Of a stretch of DNA of 64,000 nucleotides, positions 40,936 to 49,555 are shown one piece after another. Every line of letters begins with the position of its first letter. Within the stretch, counting starts at the first letter, position 1. Under the pieces are notes generated by a model. The model worked only from the letters and a program-made list of their open reading frames with translations. It ran no database searches and was not told the origin of the DNA. This stretch comes from Deltaproteobacteria bacterium (GTDB taxonomy: Bacteria > Myxococcota_A > Polyangia > Polyangiales > JADJMO01): assembly GCA_025363655.1 (NCBI GenBank), contig JANYDK010000134.1:44459-108458 (forward strand). The letters are read 5' to 3'. The position numbers and the translations under genes are program-made.

Positions 40936-41382
40936 CTAGACCTTCACCGGCGCGACCACCTGCGATTGCCCGCCGTCGATGCGATAAATGTGCGCCTTGG
41001 CGATCGGCGAGCTCCACAGCGACTGGCCGTGGCCGAGGTGGACGATGTGGATGGTGCCGCGTCCGTCGGGGTGTTTCTCTGCGCGATCTTTGCCTGGGCC
41101 GGTGACGATGAAGAGGCCGTCGCGAACGGCGATTGCCCGATGCGGCAGCGAGAAGACGAGCGGCGGTGGATGGATTCGCCCCCAGCTGGTGCTCGGCGCG
41201 GTCGAGAGCGCGAAGCGCCCGAGGTTGTCGTCGATCCACGACAGGAGCGGGAGCACCTCGCCGAAGGGCTCGAGCACCTCGGCCGGGCCGATGTGGAAGA
41301 AGGTCCGCGTCGGAATGCTCTCGCGCTCTTGCTCGGCCGTGGCGGCGAGCACTTTGAGGCGGCGGAGAATTTTCTCGGACAT
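40936..41382 (-). CDS. hypothetical protein
   Basis: A 148-aa soluble protein without a family I recognise. It has an amphipathic N-terminal helix (SEKILRRLKVLAATAEQERES) and then mostly beta-type sequence with conserved-looking aromatic and His/Pro residues (TRTFFHIGPAEVLEPFGEV, GRIHPPPLVFSLPHRA, GTIHIVHLGHGQSLWSSP). It may be a small beta-barrel domain. It lies between a membrane protein and the SPFH gene on the same strand as the latter, 58 bp downstream. Confidence 0.6.
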   Translation of the reverse strand: MSEKILRRLKVLAATAEQERESIPTRTFFHIGPAEVLEPFGEVLPLLSWIDDNLGRFALSTAPSTSWGRIHPPPLVFSLPHRAIAVRDGLFIVTGPGKDRAEKHPDGRGTIHIVHLGHGQSLWSSPIAKAHIYRIDGGQSQVVAPVKV

Positions 41383-41440
41383 CGCGTGACGAACATTGTC
41401 TCCACGCGACGACCGATTGCGCAACCGGTCGTGGATCGGT

Positions 41441-42553
41441 CTATTTTTTGGGCGCCGGCGGAGGTGTCGGCACGGGCCCCGGCGGCGGCGCGGGCACGGG
41501 CGCTGGCGCAGGAGCCGCCGTCCCCTCCGGCTTGCCCGAGGTGTTGGGCACCGTCGCGAGGGCGTCGTCGAGGAGCTTCTTCCGATCCTCTTCCTTCATC
41601 TCCGCCATCTTCGAGACGTCGATCGTCATCATCGGCAAGTTGCCCGACGCGTACATCGGAAGGCGACCATCCCACTTGTCGATTTGCCGATACGCGAGCA
41701 CGGCGGTGCTCGTCGAGAGGCGGATGATCTCGTTCGCCTTCGCCTCGGCACGCGCGCGAATGAGGACCGCGTCGGCCTCGCCGGTGGCGCGCTGACGAGC
41801 GGCTTCGGCAGCGCCGGTGGCCGACGCGATCGCCTGCTCGGCCTCGGCCTTGATTTGACGGACCCTATTTTCAGCCTGAATCGCGTTCTGCGTCGCCTCG
41901 AGGGCGCGGTTGATCGAGCCGACGACGTTCTCGGGCAAACGCAGCGTTCCGTTGATGGTCAGCTGATCGATGACGATGCCTTCGGGCAAGAGCGTGTCGC
42001 GGACCTTCTTCGTGGCGTCGGAGAGCAGCTTGTTCTTGCCGGCGCCGTAGATGTCCTGCACCGGCATCGTCGACGCCAGCTCGTTGAAGGCCTCGCGGAC
42101 GGTGTTGCGGATGAAGGTGTCGGCGAGCTTGGCGAGATCGGTCTGACGAAAGCGCGCGTAGAGCTTGGGCGCGCTCTGCGGGTCGATGTGGAAGGCGATG
42201 CCGACGTCGGCGTTCACGCTCGCGCCCTCCTTCGAGGAGAAGGTGATCGACTCGTCGACCGGCTTCCCTTCTTGCGGCGTTGCCGTCCATACGACGTTGA
42301 TGACGCTCGTCTGAAATTGCACGATTTGCTCGGTGAGCGGGTTGTAGAAGACCCACCCTTGGACCGTCGGCATGTCTTGAACGCCGCGCGCACTGCCCGC
42401 GAGTTTGACGCGCACCCCGACGTGCCCCGCGTCGACCCGGGTGACCGACGAACAGCCCACCCAACCCAGCAGCAAAATGACGATCACGACGGCGCCAAAG
42501 CGCTTGAGCGTCGTGGCGGCTTGGTCGGTTTGGAAGGCGGTGCGCTGTGCCAT
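41441..42553 (-). CDS. SPFH/prohibitin-domain membrane protein (HflC-like)
   Basis: A 370-aa protein with an N-terminal membrane anchor (FGAVVIVILLLGWVGCSSV) and a prohibitin/SPFH domain: AGHVGVRVKLAG, ITFSSKEGASVNADVGIAFHI, VREAFNELASTMPVQDIY, VRDTLLPEGIVIDQLTING. A long Ala/Glu-rich coiled coil (IKAEAEQAIASATGAAEAAR) and a Pro/Ala-rich tail end the protein. SPFH proteins form membrane-associated rings, often regulating FtsH-type proteases. No NfeD or FtsH gene is adjacent. The ATG has no ribosome binding site. Confidence 0.9.
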   Translation of the reverse strand: MAQRTAFQTDQAATTLKRFGAVVIVILLLGWVGCSSVTRVDAGHVGVRVKLAGSARGVQDMPTVQGWVFYNPLTEQIVQFQTSVINVVWTATPQEGKPVDESITFSSKEGASVNADVGIAFHIDPQSAPKLYARFRQTDLAKLADTFIRNTVREAFNELASTMPVQDIYGAGKNKLLSDATKKVRDTLLPEGIVIDQLTINGTLRLPENVVGSINRALEATQNAIQAENRVRQIKAEAEQAIASATGAAEAARQRATGEADAVLIRARAEAKANEIIRLSTSTAVLAYRQIDKWDGRLPMYASGNLPMMTIDVSKMAEMKEEDRKKLLDDALATVPNTSGKPEGTAAPAPAPVPAPPPGPVPTPPPAPKK

Positions 42554-42559
42554 GAGAAC

Positions 42560-42588
42560 GTGGCAACACCGTGAGGGCGGACTGTCAA
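42560..42588 (-). promoter_or_regulatory. candidate leaderless promoter of the SPFH gene
   Basis: On the minus strand a perfect TTGACA (42583-42588) is followed after 17 bp by TGCCAC (42560-42565), six bases before the ATG at 42553. The -10 box is poor, but the spacing equals that of the thrS leader and dGTPase promoters. Confidence 0.4.
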
Positions 42589-42707
42589 GCGCGGGTCTTA
42601 CGCACCGTGCCATGGGACGCACGGCCTCGACGCGACGGTGGGCGTAAAGTCGCCTGTTTTCCGAGTGTCTATTCGTCGGTGAATTCTGCTAGGGTGCGCC
42701 GCTTCGA

Positions 42708-45038
42708 ATGCGCGGTCTCTACTTGTTCGCACGAAAGCTCAAGGAAGTCGGGAGTGCACTCGCGCTCGCGGGGTCGGTCGCGGTCGCGACGTCGGCGTCG
42801 GGGTGTACGGCGACGGAAGGCGTGACCATCGACCTGCATGGCCAGAAGGTCCAGCTGACGCTGCTGCACACGTCCGACATCCACAGCCGGCTCTTCCCTT
42901 ACCAGTACACGCCGCTCCAGCCCGACATCCAGGCAGGGCTCGTCGCTGGCAAAGGTCCCTACGGCGGCGTCGCCAAGATGGCGTACGTCATCAAGCGCGA
43001 ACGCGCGCGTGCCGATCGCTCGATTCACATCGACGGCGGCGACGTCTTCCAAGGCGCGCCGATCTTCAACTACTTCAACGGCGAGGCCGAAGTGAAAGCG
43101 TTGTCCCAGATGGGGACGGACGCGATGGTCATCGCCAACCACGACTTCGACAAGGGCTCGCTCGTCGCCTACAACCAGTTCGACAAGTGGGCGACGTTCC
43201 CGGTGCTGGCGGCGAACTACCGCACCGACGATCCGGCCTTCATCGGCAACCAACCGATCGGCGCGCTCCTCAAGCCGTACACGGTGCTCAACATCCGCGG
43301 GCTCCGCGTCGGCGTCATCGGCATGGGCAACCTCTCGACGCTGACGTCGATCTTCGAGGTCCCCAATCGCCTCGGGCTGATGCCCTATAAAACGACTGAA
43401 ATTGCCCAGTTCTACGTCGATCTCATCCGTCCGATGGTCGACATGGTGGTGGTCGTCACCCACCTCGGCCTCGAGGTCGATCAGCGCCTCATCAAGGGCA
43501 CCGAAGGCATCGACGTCGTCCTCGGGGGTCACAACCACATCGTCGTTTCGCCCCCGCAAGAGCTCTTCGATTGCGGCGGCGTCGACGTCCCCGAGGCCAC
43601 CGTTTCCATCCCCTCCGGTGACTACGGCGTGCTCGCCGATCGTCGTTGCAAGCCGCGGCGCGTCCTTCTCATGCACTCGGGCGCGTTCGCCAAGTTCGTC
43701 GGTCGCCTCGACGTCACCGTCAGCGACGACCCGTTCGCGGTCGAAGAGGCGAACGGAAAGCTGACGGCCGACGGCAAGGTGAGCGGTTGGTACGAGCGGG
43801 GCAACGGGTTCGAAATCCTCTCGCACACCCAGCAAGTCATCCCGATCGACAACGACATGCCCGAGGACGTGGCGATGACCACGCTGCTCGAGCCGTACAA
43901 GCAGGCGCTGAAGAACGTCGGCAACCTCGACTTGCTCGTCGGTTACGCGCCGAACAACGTGCTCCGCAAGGCGCCCGCCGGCGGCGACTCGCAGCTCGGC
44001 AACTTGGTGGCGACGTCGATGTGGCTGCGCCTCGGCGTGCAGACCGACTTCGCGATGACCAACACCACCGGCATCCGCGCCGATCTGCCGCAAGGGCCCG
44101 TCACCCTCGAGCAGATGTTCAACGTCTTTCCGTTCGACAACTCCATCACCAAGATGCAGCTGTCGGGCGCCGAGCTCTACCAGCTCTTCGACTTCTCGGC
44201 TCGTCGCTCGGCCTCGCGCGCGTGCGACTCGCAGGTGCAAATCGCCGGCGCCTTCGTGGCGATGAACTGCGGAAGCTGCGATCCCGATTTGCGCCCGGAT
44301 TTCCGCGATCCGACGAGCAAGGCTTGCGCCGAACAGATCTTCATCGGCTACACCGAGAAGACCTGCGCCAAGGACATCGACTGCAATTCCAACCCGAAGC
44401 AAGCGCGCTTCACCTGCGATCAGAGCATCGGTCGCTGTCGGTCGCCGATCAGCATGCTCGACAGCTACGAGCTCGCGACCAACAACTACCTCGCGGGCGG
44501 CGGTTCCGGCTTCAAGGTCTTGCAGCGCAACACGACGCAGCTCGACACCAAAATTCAGCAGCGCGACGCGGTCACCGACTTCGTCCGCGCGAGCACGCCC
44601 TGCGGCTACACGCACGCGAGCTGCACCAGCGACGCCGAGTGCGCCGAGACCGGCAGCACCTGCAACCTGACGACGGGCAAGTGCCTCCGCGGTGCGCTCC
44701 GCACCTGCTCCACCGACAATGACTGCAGCGGCCTCGGCGACTACGTCTGCGCCTGCCCGACGGCGGTCGCCGCGGCCGTCGACACCAGCTCCGCGCTCCT
44801 CACCTGCAAGACCTACGGTGGCTGCGCAGGGGCTGGAAAATGCGTGCTCTCGGCGTGCCGCGATCAGGTCGCCGAGTTCCACGACAACGACGCGTGCAAG
44901 GGACTGAGCGGCGGCGACCTCGAGTACTGCCGCGCCGGCGCGTGCGAGCAGTCGGGCGAACAGTGCAAGTTCCTCGCGTGTCTCGACGAAAAGCTGGGCG
45001 CCGTCGTCGACGGTCGCCTGCAGATGTTGGGTCGGTGA
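42708..45038 (+). CDS. 5'-nucleotidase/2',3'-cyclic phosphodiesterase-like lipoprotein
   Basis: A 776-aa lipoprotein (signal peptide, lipobox SASGC). It has a UshA-type metallophosphatase domain: LTLLHTSDIHSRLFPYQY, SIHIDGGDVFQGAPIF, MVIANHDFDKGS (GNHE variant) and VVVTHLGLEVDQRL, then VLGGHNHI. A C-terminal 5'-nucleotidase domain has TDFAMTNTTGIRADLPQGPV and VFPFDNSITKMQLSGAELYQL. The last ~180 residues are Cys-rich (CTSDAECAETGSTC, CSTDNDCSG), an added surface module. It probably releases phosphate or nucleosides outside the cell. It heads a three-gene unit with two envelope proteins. Confidence 0.87.
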   Translation: MRGLYLFARKLKEVGSALALAGSVAVATSASGCTATEGVTIDLHGQKVQLTLLHTSDIHSRLFPYQYTPLQPDIQAGLVAGKGPYGGVAKMAYVIKRERARADRSIHIDGGDVFQGAPIFNYFNGEAEVKALSQMGTDAMVIANHDFDKGSLVAYNQFDKWATFPVLAANYRTDDPAFIGNQPIGALLKPYTVLNIRGLRVGVIGMGNLSTLTSIFEVPNRLGLMPYKTTEIAQFYVDLIRPMVDMVVVVTHLGLEVDQRLIKGTEGIDVVLGGHNHIVVSPPQELFDCGGVDVPEATVSIPSGDYGVLADRRCKPRRVLLMHSGAFAKFVGRLDVTVSDDPFAVEEANGKLTADGKVSGWYERGNGFEILSHTQQVIPIDNDMPEDVAMTTLLEPYKQALKNVGNLDLLVGYAPNNVLRKAPAGGDSQLGNLVATSMWLRLGVQTDFAMTNTTGIRADLPQGPVTLEQMFNVFPFDNSITKMQLSGAELYQLFDFSARRSASRACDSQVQIAGAFVAMNCGSCDPDLRPDFRDPTSKACAEQIFIGYTEKTCAKDIDCNSNPKQARFTCDQSIGRCRSPISMLDSYELATNNYLAGGGSGFKVLQRNTTQLDTKIQQRDAVTDFVRASTPCGYTHASCTSDAECAETGSTCNLTTGKCLRGALRTCSTDNDCSGLGDYVCACPTAVAAAVDTSSALLTCKTYGGCAGAGKCVLSACRDQVAEFHDNDACKGLSGGDLEYCRAGACEQSGEQCKFLACLDEKLGAVVDGRLQMLGR

Positions 45039-45043
45039 GTCCC

Positions 45044-46576
45044 ATGACCAGGCATCTCCGTCATCTCACTCAGGCTCGTCTCGCCCAGCTGGCCGCGCTC
45101 GTCGTCGTCGCTGCAGGGTCGTCGTGCAGCAGCACCAAATCCGTCGTCGCCGACAAGCCCGGACGCATCGACATCACGTTCGAGGACAAGCTCCCGGCGC
45201 CCGGTCCGAGCGGTCGCATCCCCATCTCGTTCGACGACACCAAGGCGCAAAAGGTCGTCATCGGCCTCCAGGTGCTCGAGTCCGACGGCAAGACGGTGCG
45301 CACTTCGTTCACCGGTCGCAACGCGTGGGTGCGTCTCAGCGCCTCGCCGGGACAGGTCATCGCCGTCGAAGGCGCCGACGTCGCCGGGCCCAACGTCCAT
45401 TTGACGAACGGCGAAGCGCACAAGCTCACCGTCACCCTCAGCGGCACCTACGGCGACGCGCGCATCATCGCCCAAGACGTCGGTTACGTGCCGGCCGCGG
45501 CGGGAACGACCCCGCAGTGCAGCGACGGCGTCGACAACGACGACAACGGCTACGCCGACTACCCAGTCGATCCGAACTGCTTCTTCATCAACGACGACTC
45601 CGAAGGAATCTCGTCGCAGACGTACGGCGTCTCCAAGACGATCGCCTACGATTTTCCGCGTATCCACGACGTCCAGGGTCCTGGCTACACGCCGTTCAAT
45701 GGCAAGCAGGTGGAGATCCCCGGCACCGGCGACGTCCACATGTTCGTCAGCCACATCACCAAGGACGGGATGTTCGTCGTCGACAGCGAGCAAGATCTCT
45801 CCGCCATCGACCCGAAGCACGACCCGCGCTTCTCCGGCATCTTCATCTACAACTTCAACCCGCCGGCCGAGACGCACATCTGCGATCGCATCACGCGGCT
45901 CAACGGCAACGTCTCCATCTTCGGCGGCGCCATCCAGCTCGGCACCGCGGCGTGGAACAAAGAGCCGTGGCTCAACCCGACGACCTCCGGCCCCTGTCCC
46001 CTCCCGGACTGGGTCGAGATCACCGACGCGCTCTCGGGCCAGCTCGGCGAGATGCAGGCGTTGCAGTCGCGGCTCGTGAAGGTGAAGAGCCCTGTCGTCG
46101 GTGACCACCTCGGTCGGGCGCTCGCCCCCAAGGGCGTCCCCGACGTCGCCGCCTCCAACTGCGATCTCAACGGTGACGGCATCGCCGGCTGCATCGCCAA
46201 CAAGCCGGGCTACGACGCCGCCGAGACGAAGTGCTGCGACCTCTGCAACGCCGACATCGAGTGCACGGAGTGGAACGACTACCTCGCGCGCGGCCACGTG
46301 AAGATGCACTTCGGCGGCGCCGACGGCGTGCTCTTCGCGTCGTTCAGCCAGGTCAACGACTTCGATCCACTCGATTACCTCGGCAAGAACAAATACGCCG
46401 AAGTTCGCGGCTCCGTCGCCACCTTCACGCTGCCGGCGCCGATCCCCTCCTTCACCGTCGAGGCGCGCTGCGCCGATGACGTCGTGATGGTCGGACAAGA
46501 TCCGGCCACCATCCGCGACGTGCAGCACGCCTGCGTCTGCACGCGCGCCGATCCCGACTCCGACTGCAACTACTGA
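45044..46576 (+). CDS. lipoprotein with Ca-binding-like motif and OB-like region
   Basis: A 510-aa lipoprotein (lipobox AGSSCSS). After a beta-rich N-terminal domain it has a Cys-framed acidic motif CSDGVDNDDNGYADYP, typical of calcium-binding repeats in myxobacterial surface proteins. The middle (QVEIPGTGDVHMFVSHITKD, FSGIFIYNFNPP, LVKVKSPVVGDHLG, YAEVRGSVATF) resembles OB-fold domains found with secreted nucleases and nucleotidases; that resemblance is my inference. It starts 5 bp after the 5'-nucleotidase-like gene and precedes an outer-membrane barrel gene. Confidence 0.68.
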   Translation: MTRHLRHLTQARLAQLAALVVVAAGSSCSSTKSVVADKPGRIDITFEDKLPAPGPSGRIPISFDDTKAQKVVIGLQVLESDGKTVRTSFTGRNAWVRLSASPGQVIAVEGADVAGPNVHLTNGEAHKLTVTLSGTYGDARIIAQDVGYVPAAAGTTPQCSDGVDNDDNGYADYPVDPNCFFINDDSEGISSQTYGVSKTIAYDFPRIHDVQGPGYTPFNGKQVEIPGTGDVHMFVSHITKDGMFVVDSEQDLSAIDPKHDPRFSGIFIYNFNPPAETHICDRITRLNGNVSIFGGAIQLGTAAWNKEPWLNPTTSGPCPLPDWVEITDALSGQLGEMQALQSRLVKVKSPVVGDHLGRALAPKGVPDVAASNCDLNGDGIAGCIANKPGYDAAETKCCDLCNADIECTEWNDYLARGHVKMHFGGADGVLFASFSQVNDFDPLDYLGKNKYAEVRGSVATFTLPAPIPSFTVEARCADDVVMVGQDPATIRDVQHACVCTRADPDSDCNY

Positions 46577-46602
46577 CTCAGCACGGTTCTCCCCGAGGAA
46601 AT

Positions 46603-48426
46603 ATGTTCTTCCGATCCATCTCACGCCGCAGCATCTCCGTGGCGACGGTTCTCTTCTCGCTCACGAGCTCTTCGATCGCGTTCGCCCAAGCTTCGGGCGA
46701 GGCGCCGAAGACCGACGAAGCGCCGAAGACCGAAGCGACGCCGAAGACCGAGGTCGCTCCCGCGAAGGCCGAGGCGGCGCCGAAAGAGACCACCGTCGTG
46801 GTCGACGTCAGCGCGGTGAGCGAGAAGCCGAACACCGTGAACCCGGAGGCGCTCCCCGCGTCGACGTCGGTCACCGGCAACTTCATGGACACGCGCCTCA
46901 CCTGGACTTTCGGTGACGACGACGTGCTCCACCGCACGGGCACGACGCAGCCGCTGTCGCCGCTCCCGAGCATCGGCGATCGGCCGCAATATCGGCTCTT
47001 CTTCGACAACCTCAACTCGCGCTTCTCGGGTCGCGAGAACCTGGCGCACCTCGTCCTCTACAAGAAGCTGCCGGCGTTCATCGAGAACCTCGACACCGAG
47101 GCGGCGCTCGTCCTTCGTTTCGACGCGCAGTCGCTGGCGGCGAACAACAACAACGTCAACCAGGCGCTCTACGACGCCGGTAGCTACCTGCGCGTCTTCT
47201 ACAACATGGGCAAGGACAAGAGCGGCGCGGCCAAAGGCGCCAGCTTCACGTTCTTTCCGCTCGACACCGATCGCTTCCGCCTCGGGTATCTCTACGACAT
47301 CAGCTGGGGCGGCACGAACGTCGCGCTGAACCAGTCGATCTTCCCGCGCCTCGTCGGCTCCAGCCCCGGCATGAAGGCGCAGCTCGATCTCGGCGACGGC
47401 ATCTACTTCTTCGGCGGCTTCAAGACCGCGCAGATCGTCCAGCCGCAGACCAACCTCCGCCCCGGCACCAACACCGGCAACGAGGTCGAGGTCGTGCGTG
47501 TGCAGGAGACCAACTACGGCTTCCTCGGTGGCGGCGGCGCCGATCTCGGGCCGCTCGTGCACATCGATGCTGGCGCTGGTTACTTCCAGCAAGGTCGCTT
47601 CGACCTCCCCGATCTCCTTCCGCCGCCGGAGTCCGATCGTCAGTCGCCGCGCGTTTTCACCTACGGCTACAGCGGTCGCGCGGTCTTGCACCAGGGCATG
47701 GCGGCGCCGCAGTCGGTCGACTTCCTCCTCTACCGCAACGATCCGAACGCGCCGATGATGCTTTTCCGCCCGGAGAAGTACAAGCCGGGTGAGCTCGCGT
47801 ATTCGGTCGCCTTCGAGCTCGATCAGGTCTTCCAGAACCTTCACGATCCGAGCCCGGCCAAGGTCGGCGCGACGAAGATCCAGAAGGGCACCGCGATGGC
47901 GCTCAACGGGATTCTGAAAGCGGGCTACGCGCGCTTCAGCCTCGCCGGCATCTATCGCGACCTGCCGTACATCCTTCGCAACCAGCCGAGCTTCGTGCCC
48001 TTCGAAGCGGTGCCGACCGACGGCGTGAAGACGCAGGCCGAGCTCTTCGTTGCCGGCTCGTTCGACTACTACATCGAGGCGCTGCGCCTTCGCCCGGGCA
48101 TCGGTGGCGGCCTTCAGCTGCCCGCGACGTTCAGCTCGGTGTCGAACTTCGGCGTCGCGCCGGCGACCCACACGGTGGTCGTGCGTCAGCAGGGTTCGTA
48201 CGCGATTCTCCCGGAAAACAAGGAGCGCAAGCCGATCATCCAGGCGCGCGTCTCGCTTCGTTGGGAGCTCTCCGACATCATGGCGGCGATCACCTGGGTA
48301 CAGCTGGTGCACGATCCGAACGCGACGCTGATCACGCGCGATCCGCAGGAAGGCACCGTCGGCCTGCGTACCTTCCAGAGCTCCGACTTCTTCGGCTTCG
48401 GCGTCACGCTGCAAGCGCGCTACTGA
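46603..48426 (+). CDS. predicted outer-membrane beta-barrel (third gene of nucleotidase unit)
   Basis: A 607-aa protein: signal peptide (SSIAFAQA), a Lys/Thr/Ala/Pro linker with repeated APKTE units, then about 500 residues of alternating amphipathic strands (DRFRLGYLYDISWGGTNVAL, GAGYFQQGRFDLPDL, RFSLAGIYRDLPYIL) ending in FFGFGVTLQARY, an aromatic-terminal barrel end. GAGGAA precedes the ATG. Family unknown. Because it follows two secreted lipoproteins of a likely phosphate/nucleotide pathway, it may be their outer-membrane channel or anchor. The 3' end overlaps convergent ltaE by 23 bp. Confidence 0.7.
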   Translation: MFFRSISRRSISVATVLFSLTSSSIAFAQASGEAPKTDEAPKTEATPKTEVAPAKAEAAPKETTVVVDVSAVSEKPNTVNPEALPASTSVTGNFMDTRLTWTFGDDDVLHRTGTTQPLSPLPSIGDRPQYRLFFDNLNSRFSGRENLAHLVLYKKLPAFIENLDTEAALVLRFDAQSLAANNNNVNQALYDAGSYLRVFYNMGKDKSGAAKGASFTFFPLDTDRFRLGYLYDISWGGTNVALNQSIFPRLVGSSPGMKAQLDLGDGIYFFGGFKTAQIVQPQTNLRPGTNTGNEVEVVRVQETNYGFLGGGGADLGPLVHIDAGAGYFQQGRFDLPDLLPPPESDRQSPRVFTYGYSGRAVLHQGMAAPQSVDFLLYRNDPNAPMMLFRPEKYKPGELAYSVAFELDQVFQNLHDPSPAKVGATKIQKGTAMALNGILKAGYARFSLAGIYRDLPYILRNQPSFVPFEAVPTDGVKTQAELFVAGSFDYYIEALRLRPGIGGGLQLPATFSSVSNFGVAPATHTVVVRQQGSYAILPENKERKPIIQARVSLRWELSDIMAAITWVQLVHDPNATLITRDPQEGTVGLRTFQSSDFFGFGVTLQARY

Positions 48427-49459
48427 GCGCACGAGGGAAGGCTTCGGCGGCGCGGGTGATCGCGTCGTCGTCGATGCCGGCGTGAACGACTGCACGTAAG
48501 CGCCGCGCGTCGATCGCGGTGGTGAGAACGCCCACTTCACGGAGCGCCTTCACCAAGCGATCGATCACGCCCGCCCTTCGACTTTGCACGACCATCATGT
48601 TGGACGCGGGCGGGATCACGAAGGTGTCTGCGATCGGTCCGAGCCCACGCGCCAGCTCCGTCGCGAGCTTGCTCGCCCGCCGATGATCGATCGCGAGCCG
48701 GTCGATGCCTGCCAGCGAAACACGGCACGCCGCAGCCAAGACGCCGGCCTGTCGCATGCCGCCACCAAGCATTTTTCGGATACGCCGTGCGCGCGCGATG
48801 AAGGCGTCGGGGCCGACGAGCATCGAGCCGACCGGCGCCGAAAGGCCCTTGGAGAAGCACACCTGCACGCTGTCGACCTGAGCGACGAGCGTGCGGGCTT
48901 CGACACCGAGGGCCACTGCGGCGTTGAAGAGGCGCGCGCCGTCGAGGTGCACCGGGACGCCGCTGGCACGGGCTGGTGCGACCAAGCGTGCCATCTCAGC
49001 GGCGTCGAGGACCATACCTCCCGCGCGGTTGTGCGTGTTCTCGAGCGTGAGGAGTCCCGCGGGGGCGACGTGCGGATCGTCGGGGCTCTCGAGGGCGACG
49101 CTCAGCTCGTCGAGGTCGAAGCTGCCATGGTCGGTGTTGTGCAGCGGATGGAGGACGAGCCCGCCGAGGACCGAAGCGCCGCCGGCCTCGTACCGGTAGA
49201 CGTGGCTCTCGTCCCCGACGACGACCCGGCTTCCGCGGGGACAATGCGTGAGGATTGCGCACAGATTGGCCATGGTGCCGGTGGGCATGAAGAGCCCGGC
49301 TTCCTTGCCCAAGAGCGCAGCGGTGAACGCTTCGAGGTCGCGCACTGTCGGATCTTCGCGGTAGACGTCGTAGCCGAGCGGCGCACGTATCATGGATTCA
49401 AGCATGGAATGTGTCGGCAAGGTCACGGTATCGCTGCGTAGATCGATGATCGAGTTCAT
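48404..49459 (-). CDS. ltaE: low-specificity L-threonine aldolase
   Basis: A 351-aa PLP enzyme that cleaves threonine or allo-threonine to glycine and acetaldehyde. Motifs: IDLRSDTVTLPTHSMLESM, GYDVYREDPTVRDLE, GLFMPTGTMANLCAIL, TLENTHNRAGGMVL, PVHLDGARLFNAAVALG, and VQVCFSKGLSAPVGSML with the PLP lysine. GGAGGAGAA precedes the ATG. A LysR-type regulator gene is divergent, with a palindromic site in between, so ltaE is the probable target. Confidence 0.95.
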   Translation of the reverse strand: MNSIIDLRSDTVTLPTHSMLESMIRAPLGYDVYREDPTVRDLEAFTAALLGKEAGLFMPTGTMANLCAILTHCPRGSRVVVGDESHVYRYEAGGASVLGGLVLHPLHNTDHGSFDLDELSVALESPDDPHVAPAGLLTLENTHNRAGGMVLDAAEMARLVAPARASGVPVHLDGARLFNAAVALGVEARTLVAQVDSVQVCFSKGLSAPVGSMLVGPDAFIARARRIRKMLGGGMRQAGVLAAACRVSLAGIDRLAIDHRRASKLATELARGLGPIADTFVIPPASNMMVVQSRRAGVIDRLVKALREVGVLTTAIDARRLRAVVHAGIDDDAITRAAEAFPRALSSALAA

Positions 49460-49529
49460 GGGAAGTTCTCCTCCACGAACGAATAGCGCGCGAGAGTGCC
49501 GGTCATCGGCGATTTGTTCTCCCGCTTCC

Positions 49530-49546
49530 TGTGAGTTTGGCTCACA
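49530..49546. promoter_or_regulatory. candidate LysR-type operator between ltaE and lysR
   Basis: TGTGAG-N5-CTCACA (49530-49546) is a perfect 6-5-6 inverted repeat containing the T-N11-A core of LysR boxes. It sits 10 bp before the regulator start and 70 bp from ltaE, the expected place for autoregulation and divergent control. Confidence 0.6.
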
Positions 49547-49555
49547 CTAGATGGC

